Assembly (NCBI GenBank): GCA_963693365.1
Contig: CAVNZM010000012.1
Span: forward strand, 6,200,001-6,264,000
Length of the DNA: 64,000 nucleotides
Direction of reading: 5' to 3'
Origin: Amoebidium appalachense
Taxonomy: Eukaryota; Ichthyosporea
This document shows positions 38,527 through 61,014 of the stretch, one piece after another. The first letter of the stretch is position 1. Each line of letters opens with the position of its first letter. A program made the position numbers and the translations under genes. The notes under the pieces were generated by a model. The model did no database searches, was not told the origin of the DNA, and saw only the letters and a program-made list of their open reading frames with translations.

Positions 38527-39610
38527 ACAGCCGCGGCCGTGATCCCCCCCCCCCCCCCCCCTGAAAACTCCCCCCTTGAAAGTCCTTCCTCTTCCCCTCA
38601 AACACCCACAGCATACCCCCCCCCCCCCCCCCCCCCCCCCCAAATATTAAGCTTACCTCCCCCGTACCCTCAGAAACTCAAGCCGTGAGACATTCATCGG
38701 CCGCCTTTTGACCAGTGCACGTGCAAATAAATCATGGGAAGACAACATACTGGGAAGATACACATGCCACAACACCTGTGGATGCACACAACATGGTATC
38801 AATGACATATAAGAACAACACAAAACTTGCGGCGAGCCAAAAATTTATAAATCAACACGCTGATGTCTACACAGTTATGCGTATACTCAGATATAGCAAC
38901 ACAACTGTTACAGTGTTGTCATGTGATCCATTGGAATGCACGACAAATCAAACGAATACACTAGGGTGTTAATTAAAGCACCATGCCACACACACTGTTT
39001 ATGATATTCCTAGCACAGACCTGAAGTTGGGCCAGGTTGCTATAATTAATGAACGTGACGTGTGGTTGGCTTTAAGCCTTTTGAGTTGCTTGGGTACTGA
39101 GGGTTTGCAAACGTAATATGTGTATGTGCACTTTTATTGACTCGCAATCGTAGTTGCTTTTCTTATTTGTATCAATGAAAATAAACATTATATATAATCG
39201 AAGTTTATTGCAGTTAGTCTACGACAAGCCACTTACGGTGCGGTGCGGCTGGTCCAGCCAACCCAAAACCTGCCTTTTACCATTACAATACTTCTCTTAA
39301 CAGTTTTGATGTGAACAGAATTATGCTTGCATGCGTACAGTTTGCTACTGATTTGTTACGTATATTACGTTTTTTATACAACAGTGCTCATTCGTACATT
39401 ATAATCGAGACACTTGTAATTTTAACTCGATCTGCATAATAGAGAACCACGAAAAATAAATAAATAAATAAAAGAAAAAAAAGAAAAAAAGAAAAAAAAA
39501 CAGGGAGAGCGAACGAGAAGGAAAGAAATCCAGTGTCGAGAGCGCATCGACAAAAAAATGTGCAGTGTTTCATTCAGGAGAATTATGGGGGGGAATCCTA
39601 ACAGGGTGAC

Positions 39611-39644
<34 letters not shown>

Positions 39645-39929
39645 CGTGGCGGTGATGCCGCAGGGGGGGGAGGGGGGGGGGGGGGGGGGGGGGGGGGTTG
39701 GTATGGTAATGATTGGCATCGTCAACACCGTGCAAATCAAATCCCGATGCAATCCCCATTCTCCTTCGTGCGTTCAAAATGTTGGTACGCACAAAAAAAG
39801 TAGGGACCGACAGAAAGAAAGAGGAAATGGGGCCGACTCCTCTTATATATCACATAACACATCTTTTCGTAACTCCAGGCAATTACAAAACACAGCGCCT
39901 CCGGTAATCATAGGGTCACCGTGCTATTC
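37626..39929. other. Spacer between F-box and diacylglycerol kinase genes
   Basis: No gene supported. Contains poly-C at 38207-38259, (CA)n at 38458-38524, poly-C at 38545-38561 and 38617-38641, AT-rich sequence to about 39440, an AAATAAAT/AAAAAAG stretch at 39454-39500, (GT)n at 39611-39638 and poly-G at 39664-39697. A short GATCAC...GTGATC inverted repeat lies near 37954. Confidence 0.55.
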
Positions 39930-49605
<9,676 letters not shown>

Positions 49606-52090
49606 TCTCACAACCCCTACCAACAGTGTCATGTGAAAAAAAAACGAATTAAGGCAGATGTAAAGCCGGCGTCTCCGAGTATGCCTGGTTAGCCCAAGAA
49701 ACAGCACTAACGTGGGTGCCCATTCACAAAGTGTGGCGAAAATTCGACGTGCAAGACGATCATAATGCTGTCCATACGTGTGTGCAACTCTATTCAAACA
49801 TCGCAAGTAGGTCAGCACTGATCTGATGCTCTTTTTTGGTTCTTCTTTGCGGTTTTGTATTCATGTTGAAGCACGTGCGTATAAGAAGCAGATGCAAAAC
49901 AGCTATATAACAAAAACACAATGATTCATACGATAATAATGTATTCTATGCGTAAATATAACAAAACCTAGCACTGTTACTTTCACAAGTATGTACTGAG
50001 GGGAGCCTTGCACTTGAATATACTATGCAAAGGGTTTACATTTTACTCCCTCACTCAAATCATGAGCCAATGGCGAGGTAAATACAAAGGGCACAACCAG
50101 ACTGTCTCACGGGCAACAATGCAGCGGTGTCGCGGGCACGTCGTTTTAAAAAACCTTAACCACCGTTTCACGTTTTACTAACCCTACATACTATTTAAGA
50201 TCCTCCTCCTACCTTGTCTTGTGACCGGCCTGGGGAAAAGGAGAGCATCATAATACACAACACGTTTACAAGTCGTAATGGTGCAGAATAGGCATGTCTC
50301 TATATATAAACGAGGAAATAAGTGAGGCATCAAGAGTTCTATTACTTAACAAACAAAAGAACATGATTCGATAACAACACTTTTTCTTTGTATCGACAGA
50401 GAAGAGTCGATAAATGTCACTACCTGTATATGCCGGATCTATAAATCCCCCAACACTCCGCTCGAACCATTTAAACTCAGCAAAGTATGAAGTATGGCTG
50501 AAAGTGTGCCTTTTATTTTATATGCAAACAATAAAATTTTTAAGAAAATGGGTATTCAAAAAATTAATTATTATTTGATTATAATGGCAATAATGAAAAA
50601 AATGTGAGCATGCATGATGACGGGGGGATTGTCATTCCTAATATCAATGTAGCGCCCCAAAAACTGTGACGTCATGCAAATGGGGGGCCATGCAAACTGG
50701 TATGCCGGGGACCCGGGTTGAATAAAGCACTGAAAATGTCGAAATGTGTGTAATATAGCATTTGACGTGAGAGCAGAGTGACATATTTACAAACACAATG
50801 ATATTCGCTCTGCGTATACGTAAACATAGCACAGAAATCCATGTACATACAGACCTCAGCAGTCTGAAGCTTGGCCTGTGGCTCACGGTCACCTTATGAG
50901 GTCATTCGCATCCAATCAGACTGTATCATAAATTGCCATATAAAGATACCGCTTAGATCTTCGCTGTGGCCTCTGCGAGCCAGCTTTTCAAGCGAAAGTT
51001 TGTTTTTCCCCTCGATCGCGAGCCAGCTGTGGACGTCTGTATCTACTGAGTCTGTGTGGTCAGCAAACCTTCGTGATAGCATTCTGAACCAAACTTTGAA
51101 ACCGTTTTTTAGCAACCAACCCCTCACGAATTTCCTTTTTTCAAGTTTATATTGGATTCCAAAAACCATGTAAGTTTATCCTCGACACTGTTTTCTTCTA
51201 AGGCTTCAACGATGGCTAAGATCCAAGGGCTTTACCTATACACTAGGACTGCCTTGCTCTCTTAGGACCTTTGAGTTTCATGGTGCTCATAATTTTAGAG
51301 CTCCGTATCTCTTTTTATTGTTGCACTGGACGATATACATCCCCTTCTTCCCCCCCCGCCCCCCTCCCCTCCCCCGCCCCTCCCTCCCCTCCCCCGCCCC
51401 TCCCTCCCCTTCCCCTTTACCAGAAGACTCTCCTGTCCCCCCTGCTTTGTGCTCTTCCTTTGTTTTCATACCCAAGTGTTCTCTACTGTTTTCCTACTCG
51501 TTCCATCTTTTATTCTCTACATAAGCTCTCTATTGCTCACGTCATGTCATTTATCCGCCATGTTCGCACTCCCTCTTTTTAGGACTTCCCTTCTTCTTAG
51601 ACTTATCTTCCTCCGTCGTTTCTGAGATCTCAAGAGCCTGAACTGACCAGACACACCTTTCTACCTTCCTGATCTTTAAGTTTCTAACCCTGACACAGTT
51701 TTTTGGTAGCCATGTTGAATTTTTTTGTTCGCGCTACTGCAACTGTCGGATCTCTTCCTTTTCCCTTTCTCCTCACTTAGCCCATAAATCATTGGGGTGG
51801 GGGAAGGGGGGGGGGGGGGGGGGGGGGAGGGGAGGGGGGGAGGGGGGGAGGGAGGGGGGGAGGAGGTTTTCTGTCGTGCACGTTGAGGTGAGAACATAAG
51901 TGGTGGGGTTTACCTTTTTTTTTTTTTGGTGCCTTTAAGGAAGCGAGCAGTTTTTCAACTAAGGCTTTGTTCTTTTCAGAAAATGCTTCTGAAACAAGGT
52001 TTTTGCAAGGAGTTCTGACTTCCCCACCACCGGCAGAGAACCACTTTCCCTGGTTATCAAGGCTTTGCTGGCCTACTACAATCTATCAAG
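49606..52090. other. Spacer between divergent genes
   Basis: Lies between the start codons of the kinase (-) and CHMP1 (+). Mostly AT-rich and poor in repeats except C-rich 51348-51415 and poly-G at 51797-51855. A CCAAT motif is present at 50911. An open stretch at 50894-51169 (-) is overlapped by an equally long one on the other strand and is not claimed. Confidence 0.55.
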
Positions 52091-52733
52091 ATGTCGATGA
52101 AACAGATGGAAAGCATCCCTTTATACAGCCTGGTTAAAAAAAAATGCTGTTGTTGTCTCCCTCCCCTGTGTACACTAGATGCGTTGTTTGGGTTAGCGTG
52201 ACAGGGGAAACTATGTTTGTTGGATAGCTGGGCAGATATGCAGTGAGAATGGGGCTGCATATGTGTGGTGGTGGTGGAGGGGGGGGAGTTATATGCACAG
52301 TACAATCCCCACAAACACACACACACCCCACCACCTCTCTTCTCCCCTTGTTCCCCCTTCGCTTCCTCACCTACAGAAGCCTCACCCCTTTTGCCTCTTT
52401 TCCCGCCCCTCCTTTCACGTACTGTTCCCCGTCCCATCAGCACCCTGATTCTCCCTAGACAAACTGTTCTTGTTGGCTTGCATTCACCTCTCCTGGCTCT
52501 CTCCTATGGGTTGTATTTTCCTGTTTATTCCTTGACCAAATAAAGATGCCTTGTTCAACCTCAAGCTGTCGGCCAAGCAGATGCAGCGCATGTCTGTGCA
52601 AGCCGAGAAACAGGAGAAACTGGAGAAGCAGAAGGTCAAGCAGGTATGCCTGCCTGTGTGTGGCTGTGTGTGTGGTGGTGGTGGTGGTGGTGGCGGCAGT
52701 GTGTGTGTGTGCGGATGTGGGTGTGGGTGTGTA

Positions 52734-52789
<56 letters not shown>

Positions 52790-53512
52790 TGTGGTGGCTG
52801 TGGTGGGGGGGAGGGAGGGGGGAGGACGACTGGTACAAGGACATTGTTCTGTTTTGCTATTCTGGTCGTTGTATGTGCATGCGCTGTTTTTGCGTGTGTG
52901 CGTGCACGTGCCTTTTGAAGGGGAGGGGAGGGGGGGGGGGGGGGGGGGGAGCATGTGGCATACTTACAGCTGCCCACCTTGGCTCCTTACCCCCACCTCC
53001 AGCCACCCACTGCGTTCCCGTTGTCAGGTTTCAGGTGGAGAAGGCTTGTAGGTGGACGAGAGACCGGAGATCTTTATGATTATACTCTTGCATTTCACAC
53101 GAACCGGGAGCGGGGCTTGTGTGCGGGGGGAGGGGGGGGGGGGGGGGGAGGAGGGGGGGGGGGAGCGGGAGAGGGGGAGTGTAGGGGGGGGGGGGAGGGA
53201 GGAGAGTGGAGGGGAGGGGGGCGGGAGCAGGGGGGGTTGGAGAGGGGGGAGGGGGAAAATGAAAGAGAGTGGCAAGAGAGAGAGGTCCGGGGGGGGGGGG
53301 GGGGGGTTGTTTTGTACATCGAGCATAGGCCTAATCTCCTAACATAGTCAAAGATCTGGAACACGGGCAAGGGAGCTTTAAATAAGTGATCACACCCAAG
53401 TTTCAATCTAGTATATGTGTGTTGCACACACACACACACACACACACCAACACACACACACGCACACACACACACACACACACACGCACACACACACACA
53501 CACATACACACA

Positions 53513-53568
<56 letters not shown>

Positions 53569-54635
53569 CCATAGCCAAGGGCAACAATGAGGGTGCACGT
53601 ATCCATGCGGAGAATGCTATCCGACAGAAGAACCAGGCCCAGAACTATCTGCGTATGTCATCGAGGCTGGACGGCGTGGCTTCAAGGGTCCAGACAGCTG
53701 TCACTATGGGCAGGGTATGTGGGGGGGGGGGGGGGGGGGGGGGGGGAGAGGGGGGGACGGGGGAGGTTTAGGAGTGGTAGGCGCGGGGGGGGGGGGGGGA
53801 ATGGGGAGGGGGAAGGGTCTGTGGGTATGTGTGTGTGTTTGGGAGGGAGATCCTGGGGTGAGGGGAAGGGGATGGGGGGGGGGGGGGAGGGGGGAGGAGA
53901 GGGAAGTGGGCAGGCGGGGAAGAGGGGGGGGGGGGGGGGGGGGGGGAGTCGGAGGGGCGAGGGGGTGAGAAGTTTGTGTGTGTGTGTGTGTGTGTGTGTT
54001 GGGGGGGGGGGGGGGAGGGAATAGGGGACGGGACGTGATGAGGGGCGGGGAGGGAGAGGAAGAACGTGTTGCAGAGGACGAAATACAGATTTAACGATGG
54101 GGAACACAATGCATGTTCTCCAAGAGCAGATACAAAGGTAATGCTCAACGGAATGGGGGAATTTGAGGGGGGGGGGGGGGGGGGGAGGGAGGCATGGTGC
54201 AGGACGGATGGGGAAGGGAGGGGTTTGGATGGGGAGGAGGGGGGGGGGGGGGGGGACGAGGTGGGGTGGTTGGGGTTAACGGGTAGGGGGAGGGGGGTCG
54301 GAAGTGGGGTGAAGGACAGGGGTTGGGGGAGGGGTGGGGGGAGAGGAGCAGGGGGGGGGGGGGGGGGGGGGGAGGGGAGGCAAGCACACTAATGAATTTC
54401 TGGGTCAGGTTACAGCCAGCATGAAGACAGTAGTGGGGAGCATGGAGAAGGCGATGAATGCAATGAACCTGGAGCAGGTATGGGCACACACACATGCACA
54501 TACGAACATGCACACACACACACACACATCCACATGCACACACAGATGCACACACACACACACATAGTCCTCACATACACACATGCACATGGACACATGC
54601 ACACACATACAGAGAGAGGGGGGGGGTGGGGAGGG

Positions 54636-54670
<35 letters not shown>

Positions 54671-56979
54671 AGAGAGAGAGAAAACGGGGGAATGAAGAGG
54701 GGGGGGATGGGGGAGTGCGTGAGAGAGAATCAGAGAGAGAGAGAGAGAGAGAGGGAGACATGCACCCACGCACACACGCGCACTCGCGCGCGCGCACACA
54801 CACACACACACATGCACATGCACATGTACACACACACCGCACCCCCATGGGCACACGTACAACCACCCACACACGAGCGCGCACACACACACACACGTAC
54901 ACACGTACACGCACACACACACACGTACACATTCACGCGCACGCGCACGCGCACGCGCACGCGCACATGCATACATGAAGGAAAAGAGAGGGAGAGTTAC
55001 CTTCATAGAGATGGACAAAGCCGCACTAATGCAGGTGCACACAGACTAACCGGGCTCCTTCTTTAGCCCTTCTTTCATTTACTATATCTGAGTGTTAATA
55101 TGGTATATGGTTTGGGATCTTTCCTCTCTGCTCTGTTGCCTGATCACCTTGCCTGTTCCCTCCATAAATCCTCCCCCCCCCCCTCCCCCCCCCCCTCCCC
55201 CCGGCCCCCCCCCCGCCTGCGACAGTCACATCACATTGTCTACATGAAAGACATTGTTAACCCCCCTCCCCCCTCCCCCTCCCCCCCCCCCCCTCCCCCC
55301 CTTTCTCCCTCCCTCCCTCCCTCCCCCCTCCCCCCACTCCCCCCCAACTTTGATGTCTCGTCCACCATATTTCCAACCCAACGCTCCAATGCATACCTCC
55401 TCCCCTCCAACCCCCCACCCCCTCCTCCCCCCACCCCTCTTTCCCCCTCCTTTTGTGTTTCATTACTCTTTCCTTTTTTCTCTCTCCTTCATGCACTGAC
55501 ACTCTCCACTCTCCTATCCACACACCCCCTCCCTTTCCCCCCCCTCCCTCTCCCCCCTCCTCTTTTGTGTTTCGCTGCCCTTCTTTTCTTTTCTTTTCCT
55601 ACTAACGCTAATTCATTTACAGATCAGCAAGCTAATGGACAAGTTTGAGGAGTGTTTTGACGACCTGGACATCCAGACCCAGGTCATGGAGGGCAGCATG
55701 CAGAACAGTGTGACCACCTCACTGCCTGAGGACCAGGTCGAGGGATTGATGCAAAGGGTACGGGCACACTGTAAATGTGGTGAAAGGCTGAAAAGCGGGG
55801 GAGGGGGTGGTGGGGGAGGGGAGGGGGAGGGGGAGGGGAAAGATGGGGGGGGCGGGGTAGGAGGAGGGGGGGGAAGGTGTTCTGTAAATGCGGTTCAAAG
55901 GTGTAAAACGGGGGTCCAGCATGGATGGATGGGTGGGAGTGGGGATGTGGATGTGTGGGTGTTGGGTGGGTTAACGGGTGTGGGTGTGTGTGTGCGTGCG
56001 TGTGCGTGTGCGTGTGTGATGCCTAGATAGATTCCTGCACGGGCAGGATCATGGGGTTAATGAAGTGCATAATGTTTGTCGTATCTTCAACGTCCATGCT
56101 TGCCACCCTCCCCCCTCTCCCCCCCCCCCTCCTCCTCCTCTCTCTCTCTCTCCCCCCCCTCCCCCCTCTCCCCCTTAGCCCCTCCTTCCCTGCCTGTTGA
56201 AGAGTGGAAACGAAGAAGGAAAGCACAACGAGCCCACATGTGTACACACGCCAGACCCTTACACCTTACGTTTACACGAGCATTTGTACATTCTTTGTCG
56301 CAGACACACGACTGTGCATTCATGCTCCCTCCCCCACTCCCCCGTGTCTCTCTCTTTCTCTTTCTCTCTCACTCTCTCTCGCTTCCCCCCCCCCCGCCGG
56401 CCGCCACTGCCGGCTATTCATCCCTCTGCCCCATCCGCACACCCATCTGCCCCCATACGGACACATCACGCACTTCCACACCGTGGCATACACGTGCGCA
56501 CAAGCGCACACGAAAAAACACATGCACACGCACACACGTTCAAGCACACACACACACACACTTTCATGACACAAACGCATGCAAGTTCATTTACGTGCAC
56601 ACTTCACACACCACACACGTAGCATGGGGCACAAGCAAGGGTACACACGTACACACTCGCACACACGCGTACATGCACGTGCACACGTGCACGCACATAA
56701 ACAAACACAACGTGCACACAAGTACACGTACACGTACACGTACACGTACATGTACACGTACACGTACACGTACACGTACACGTACACGTACATGTACACG
56801 TACACGTACACGTACACGTACACGTACACGTACATGTACACACACAGGTTGCCGACGAGCACGGTCTCGAGCTCAACCAGCAGCTGGGCAACCTGCCTGT
56901 CGGCGCCACTACGTCAGTAACGGCTGCAGAGCAGGACGAACTCACAGAACGCCTGAAGAAACTCCGCGAGGAAAATTAA
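52091..56979 (+). CDS. CHMP1: CHMP1, ESCRT-III subunit
   Basis: Exons 52546-52643, 53568-53714, 54409-54477, 55623-55757 and 56848-56979 are certain and in phase. They encode [77 protein letters not shown] and the C-terminal MIM1 helix [11 protein letters not shown], the complete pattern of CHMP1/Did2. Exon 2 needs one base from an upstream exon. The best candidate start is 52091-52112 (MSMKQME plus one base), which gives 200 residues, the family length, but it requires a GC donor (AAA|GCATCC). CHMP1 joins the membrane-remodelling ESCRT-III filament on endosomes and at the midbody; MIM1 recruits MIT-domain proteins such as Vps4. Several acceptors are (CA)nCAG. Confidence 0.95.
53427..53567 (+). 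repeat. (CA)n tract forming the CHMP1 exon 3 acceptor
   Basis: Interrupted CA repeats ending in 25 uninterrupted units and CAG directly before exon 3. Confidence 0.9.
54058..54142 (-). repeat. Dispersed poly-C-bounded repeat, copy i (weak)
   Basis: Minus strand carries ATGCATTGTGTTCCCCATCG and TATTTCGTCCTCTGC. Diverged, and the only copy antisense to its host gene (CHMP1). Confidence 0.35.
56722..56841 (+). repeat. (CGTACA)n hexanucleotide array
   Basis: About 19 units of CGTACA with occasional CATGTA, six bases before the acceptor CAG of the last CHMP1 exon. ACGTAC/GTACGT is self-complementary, so the RNA could fold on itself. Confidence 0.9.
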
Positions 56980-57111
56980 AGTTTTAAAATTATGTTAAAT
57001 TTTTATTTGCCATTCACCTCATAAAACTAATAGAAAATGATGAACATAGCTAGGGGTTTGCGATTGCAGTGTTGGCTTATGGTTGTTTTGAGCTGTATTT
57101 TCAGTTGTTGT

Positions 57112-57158
<47 letters not shown>

Positions 57159-57481
57159 CTACATCAGGCAATTTAATTTGCTTTTATTGGTAGTTTGTGT
57201 TTCCGTCTGCTGACCAATAGTATAACCCAGGCCCCCGCACTTTTTATACATATTCCTACCGGTACCGTTTTGATGGTTTTGCATATAAAAAGCTTATTAG
57301 GAGGACTGTTAGTACGCAAATATGACGACTGCACAAGTATCTTTGCCAAGTTTACATACTGAGGATTGAGCAAAAACACGGTTGCTCAGGGCCAGAATAA
57401 TTCGAAGCTTAGTTGGACGAGTGTTTGTATTGATTCTGGTTCTTTTGAACCCGGTGGAATTCCAGCAAGTGATTTTTCCCC

Positions 57482-57535
<54 letters not shown>

Positions 57536-58230
57536 CTATTCAAATCTGCACGTGGTATATACATGTACGACAACACTAGCGTCACCCGTTTATTTGGATT
57601 ATCACAAGGATGTTTTCTACGACTGCACTAACCAAATGCACACACCATTTCCACCGTTGTAGTTTGCATGAGGGGTTTTTAGTCATTGGTTTGTACTGTG
57701 GGACATGTATGGTACCGGACCAGCATGCATGTACCAAGTTGATACGTACATGTTATATTTCTGACATCGTAGGTGCGCATTAATCTTGCAAGTGGTGCTT
57801 AGAAGATCTAGAATTTATATACAGCTGCAACAATTCATGAACTCAGTGGGTGGGTGGAGCGGTGGATCAAGTTAGTGTTTCTCTCAGCTTATCTTTCTTG
57901 GAGTCTTCTTCCTTCTCCCCCCTTCCTTTTCTTTCTTTGTTTTATTTTCCTTCTTTCTTTTCTTTTCTTTTTTTTATATATATAAATATGGGGGGGGGAG
58001 GGGTGGGGGGGGGGAAGGTCTGTGATGGTGGTGGTGGTGGTGTGTGTGTGTGTGTGTGTACACGTGTGTGTGTTGGTGGTGGTAATGGTGGTTGGGGGGG
58101 AGAAGGGGGGGGGGGGGGGGGGGGGGGAGGGGGAGAAGGCTTCCTCTCTTTTTTAAGCTTTCTTGTCTTCTTCTTCTTTTTTTTTTTTTTTTTTGAGATA
58201 TTGTTCTCTGTGGTGGTGGGGGTGGGGGTG

Positions 58231-58272
<42 letters not shown>

Positions 58273-58479
58273 GTGTGTGTGTTGTGTGTGTGCGTGTGCG
58301 TGTCTGAGTGTGTACACTTGGGTGTGCACGTGTGTGTGTGTGTTGGGGGGGGGGGGGGGGGGGGGGGGGGAGGGGGGGGGGGGGGGAGGGGGGGGGGGGG
58401 GGGGGGAGGGGGGGGGGAGGGGGGGGGGGGGGGGGGGGGGGCGGGATGGTATTAGATATGGAATGCACGGTACGAAGTG

Positions 58480-58632
58480 CACGTACTCGATGCCATACAT
58501 GTGCACGGCACGGTGCAAAATCCACAGCGTGCAAATACTCGATGCCATACATGTGCACGGCACGGCGCAAAATCCACAGCGTGCAAATACTCGATGCCAT
58601 ACATGTGTACGGCACGGTGCAAAATCCACAGG
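58480..58632. repeat. 57-bp tandem repeat, three copies
   Basis: Units share ACTCGATGCCATACATGTG, ACGGCACGGTGCAAAATCC and ACAGCGTGCAAAT. The sequence just upstream (ATGCACGGTACGAAGTGCAC) recalls the dispersed repeat in reverse, so the array may derive from it. Confidence 0.85.
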
Positions 58633-58795
58633 CAAAATTGTAGAAAGCAAACATCCCATCGAAGTACTTATGCAATATCAGCAACGTATGCTGTATGAAC
58701 ATTTGACTCTGCTACTCTGCTGCAGAACCGGGTCCCAATCCTGGCCATGGGAAGGTCCTTTTTTTTCTTCTTTTCTTTTCTTTCTTTTTTTTTTT

Positions 58796-58874
<79 letters not shown>

Positions 58875-59186
58875 CGTGTATGCACATGCACTGAAATGTG
58901 TACATGTGGGGCTAGCTTCTATTTGTTTGTACTATATTTTTCGCAGTTGATTAGGCCTGATCCCCAAATTGAATTTACGGCAAATCAATGATATTCCACA
59001 GCATCCTATTGATGTGTTTTTACGTTCTCTTAGGCGCTCCCTATATGGTTCTTTTGGGCCGCCAGCAAGTAGCATTCCTTTCAATTCCATATTAGGGAAC
59101 CTACGTCTCTGTCTGATTATTGTATTTCCCTGCCCAAGCTCAATGTTGCTTGGGCGGCCTTACACTGGCGTATATTAATTATGTAT

Positions 59187-59442
59187 TTCATAACCGTAGC
59201 TGTCACTTCTGTGATACTAGATTCGATAGAAAGACCGATGTAGTATGTTAATCCAGATTGTTTCAGTTTCTGTCCGGCTGCAGGCATTTACCCGCTCTCC
59301 CAATATCACTACCTTTCATAACCGTAGCTGTCACTTCTGTAATACTAGATTCGATAGAAAGACCGATGTAGTATGTTAATCCAGATTGTTCCAGTTTCTG
59401 TCCGGCTGCAGGCATTTACCCGCTCTCCCAATATCACTACCT
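59187..59442. repeat. 128-bp tandem duplication
   Basis: Two head-to-tail copies (59187-59314, 59315-59442) beginning TTCATAACCGTAGCTGTCAC and ending CCCAATATCACTACCT; about three differences by eye, so a recent event. Confidence 0.9.
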
Positions 59443-59922
59443 TAGACTTTCTGTTGAATTGCAAAAAGTATAATATTTTCTATGCAGTCTACTCTTGCAT
59501 GGCTAATAACTTAGCAATTGTTGGCCCCCGTAGTTGAGCTCATACGTGCAGCTTTTAGCAATCTATCTATAGAATTCTCGTTTTTGGTATATCTCGTTGG
59601 ATATTCGGTGAAGCTATCTCAGCGACTATCTCGTTGTGTCTATGGCAACTGTACTATATATCCATTCTTAGCCCTGTCTGATGCCCCGATCGAAATTTTT
59701 GGGCCATTATAAAAAAAAAATTACATGTACAAATTTCGATTAACGGTTATCACTGCTAGAACTGAAGGCATTATTCATGTCGTTCCCACATGTTTAGCCT
59801 AAATGAGATTGGTATTGAAATATGTTTAACAGCATGTTATTATTGCCAATCAAAAATCGCACAAAGTTGGAAACTTTGGGTGCATGCACACGTGCACGTG
59901 TGTGTGTATGGTGCTGTGTGCG

Positions 59923-59993
<71 letters not shown>

Positions 59994-60266
59994 GTGTGAG
60001 CATTTGGATACTATGTGTGCGTGGGTGGAAGTCTCACGAGAACTTCGAGGTGACATGCGCTAAACAACAAAGTCAACATCAAAAACAGAACGCCGCCTTC
60101 ATAAACTTGTTCTACCGACTAGACAAAAAGCAAGATCCTCGAAGGCAAAGAGGGAAAAAAAAAAAAGAAAAACCGGGGAAAGTATGGAAAAAATAAGAAA
60201 ACAAAGTAAAAAAGATTACACTATGAAAGGAACAAAAACACAAATGACATATTTGGCAATAGCAAG

Positions 60267-60432
60267 AATACTTGGCTTGATTCATCAAGCACTATTTAGA
60301 GTGTATTCTAGGGCAATCATTGGTTGAAATGGTGTTTCTAACAATGATAGCCCATTGGGTGAGCTCCGTTGGTATATAAGGAGCGAACTCCTACTAGTCG
60401 TTAGCTCATTTTCCAACGTCGCACCCACTTCA
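60267..60432 (+). repeat. LTR-like direct repeat A1
   Basis: Begins AATACTTGGCTTGATTCATC and ends GTCGCACCCACTTCA. Contains hairpins CTTGATTCATCAAG (60276) and AGGAGCGAACTCCT (60379) and a TATATAA box at 60373, so it may act as the element's promoter. Confidence 0.9.
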
Positions 60433-60542
60433 TGCGACGTTTTTGGCGAGAGCTCGGTTTAGGTTGCAGTCCCCTTTGCACACTTAGATCTAAATAAGCT
60501 ACGGTAGGTGGCAGAACTTGTCACCCTAATTCCTCGCCTAGC

Positions 60543-60857
60543 ATGGAGAACGCTGCCTTCAACCTGTATAGCGCCGAGGTTTGCAGGCTCCTTCCGGCTG
60601 ATAACAACAACAAGGAGGAGTCGGCCGAGCAGCGGTGAGAGCGCCTTCGGCAGTACGGCGCCAAGTGGTCCAAGGCTGTTGCGCAAGCCAAACAGAAGGA
60701 GCGCGAATCCGAGCTGGTTGGCGCATCGGCCAACAAGCAAGCTAGCGAGGGCGGGCCCGCAGGCCCCTACACGCACGAGGGCGGCCGCGGAGGCTACCCC
60801 AACCCCAACAGGACGGCACCTAGTGGCAGTCACTCTACCGGCGCTCCGCGCCAGTAG
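60543..60857 (+). pseudogene. Small N-terminal ORF of the element, interrupted by TGA
   Basis: Reads MENAAFNLYSAEVCRLL from an ATG at 60543, meets TGA at 60636-60638 (codon 32), then stays open for 72 codons to TAG at 60855, with QAKQKERESELVGASANKQ and a Gly/Pro/Thr-rich tail. CGA to TGA would explain the stop. It sits where a Gag-like or DNA-binding protein would lie in a DIRS/PAT-type element, but no zinc knuckle or domain is visible. Confidence 0.5.
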
Positions 60858-61014
60858 AGGTCCCTTCGCCTTCCTTCTCCGAGCGGCGTACGCTGGGCAC
60901 TGTACCATAGCGCAGCAATATTCCCCAAAAATTTCGTATGCTTTGATTTACACTGTTCTACCGTGTTGAGTTTCCACGTTCTTCCATTCGTTGTTTATTA
61001 GGTCGCTGCGGAAG

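Larger units (their letters stand above)
56980..60266. other. Spacer downstream of CHMP1
   Basis: No gene supported. Poly-G runs at 57114-57158 and 57485-57535, GT and G tracts at 58216-58441 and 58801-58870, and (GT)n at 59926-59992 separate ordinary sequence. Two local duplications are listed separately. An inverted repeat GCCCAAGC...GCTTGGGC lies near 59132-59155. Confidence 0.6.

Noticed and set aside
50894-51169. Open frames on both strands in the kinase/CHMP1 spacer
   Set aside because: Equal length on both strands, no domain, and located where promoters are expected.
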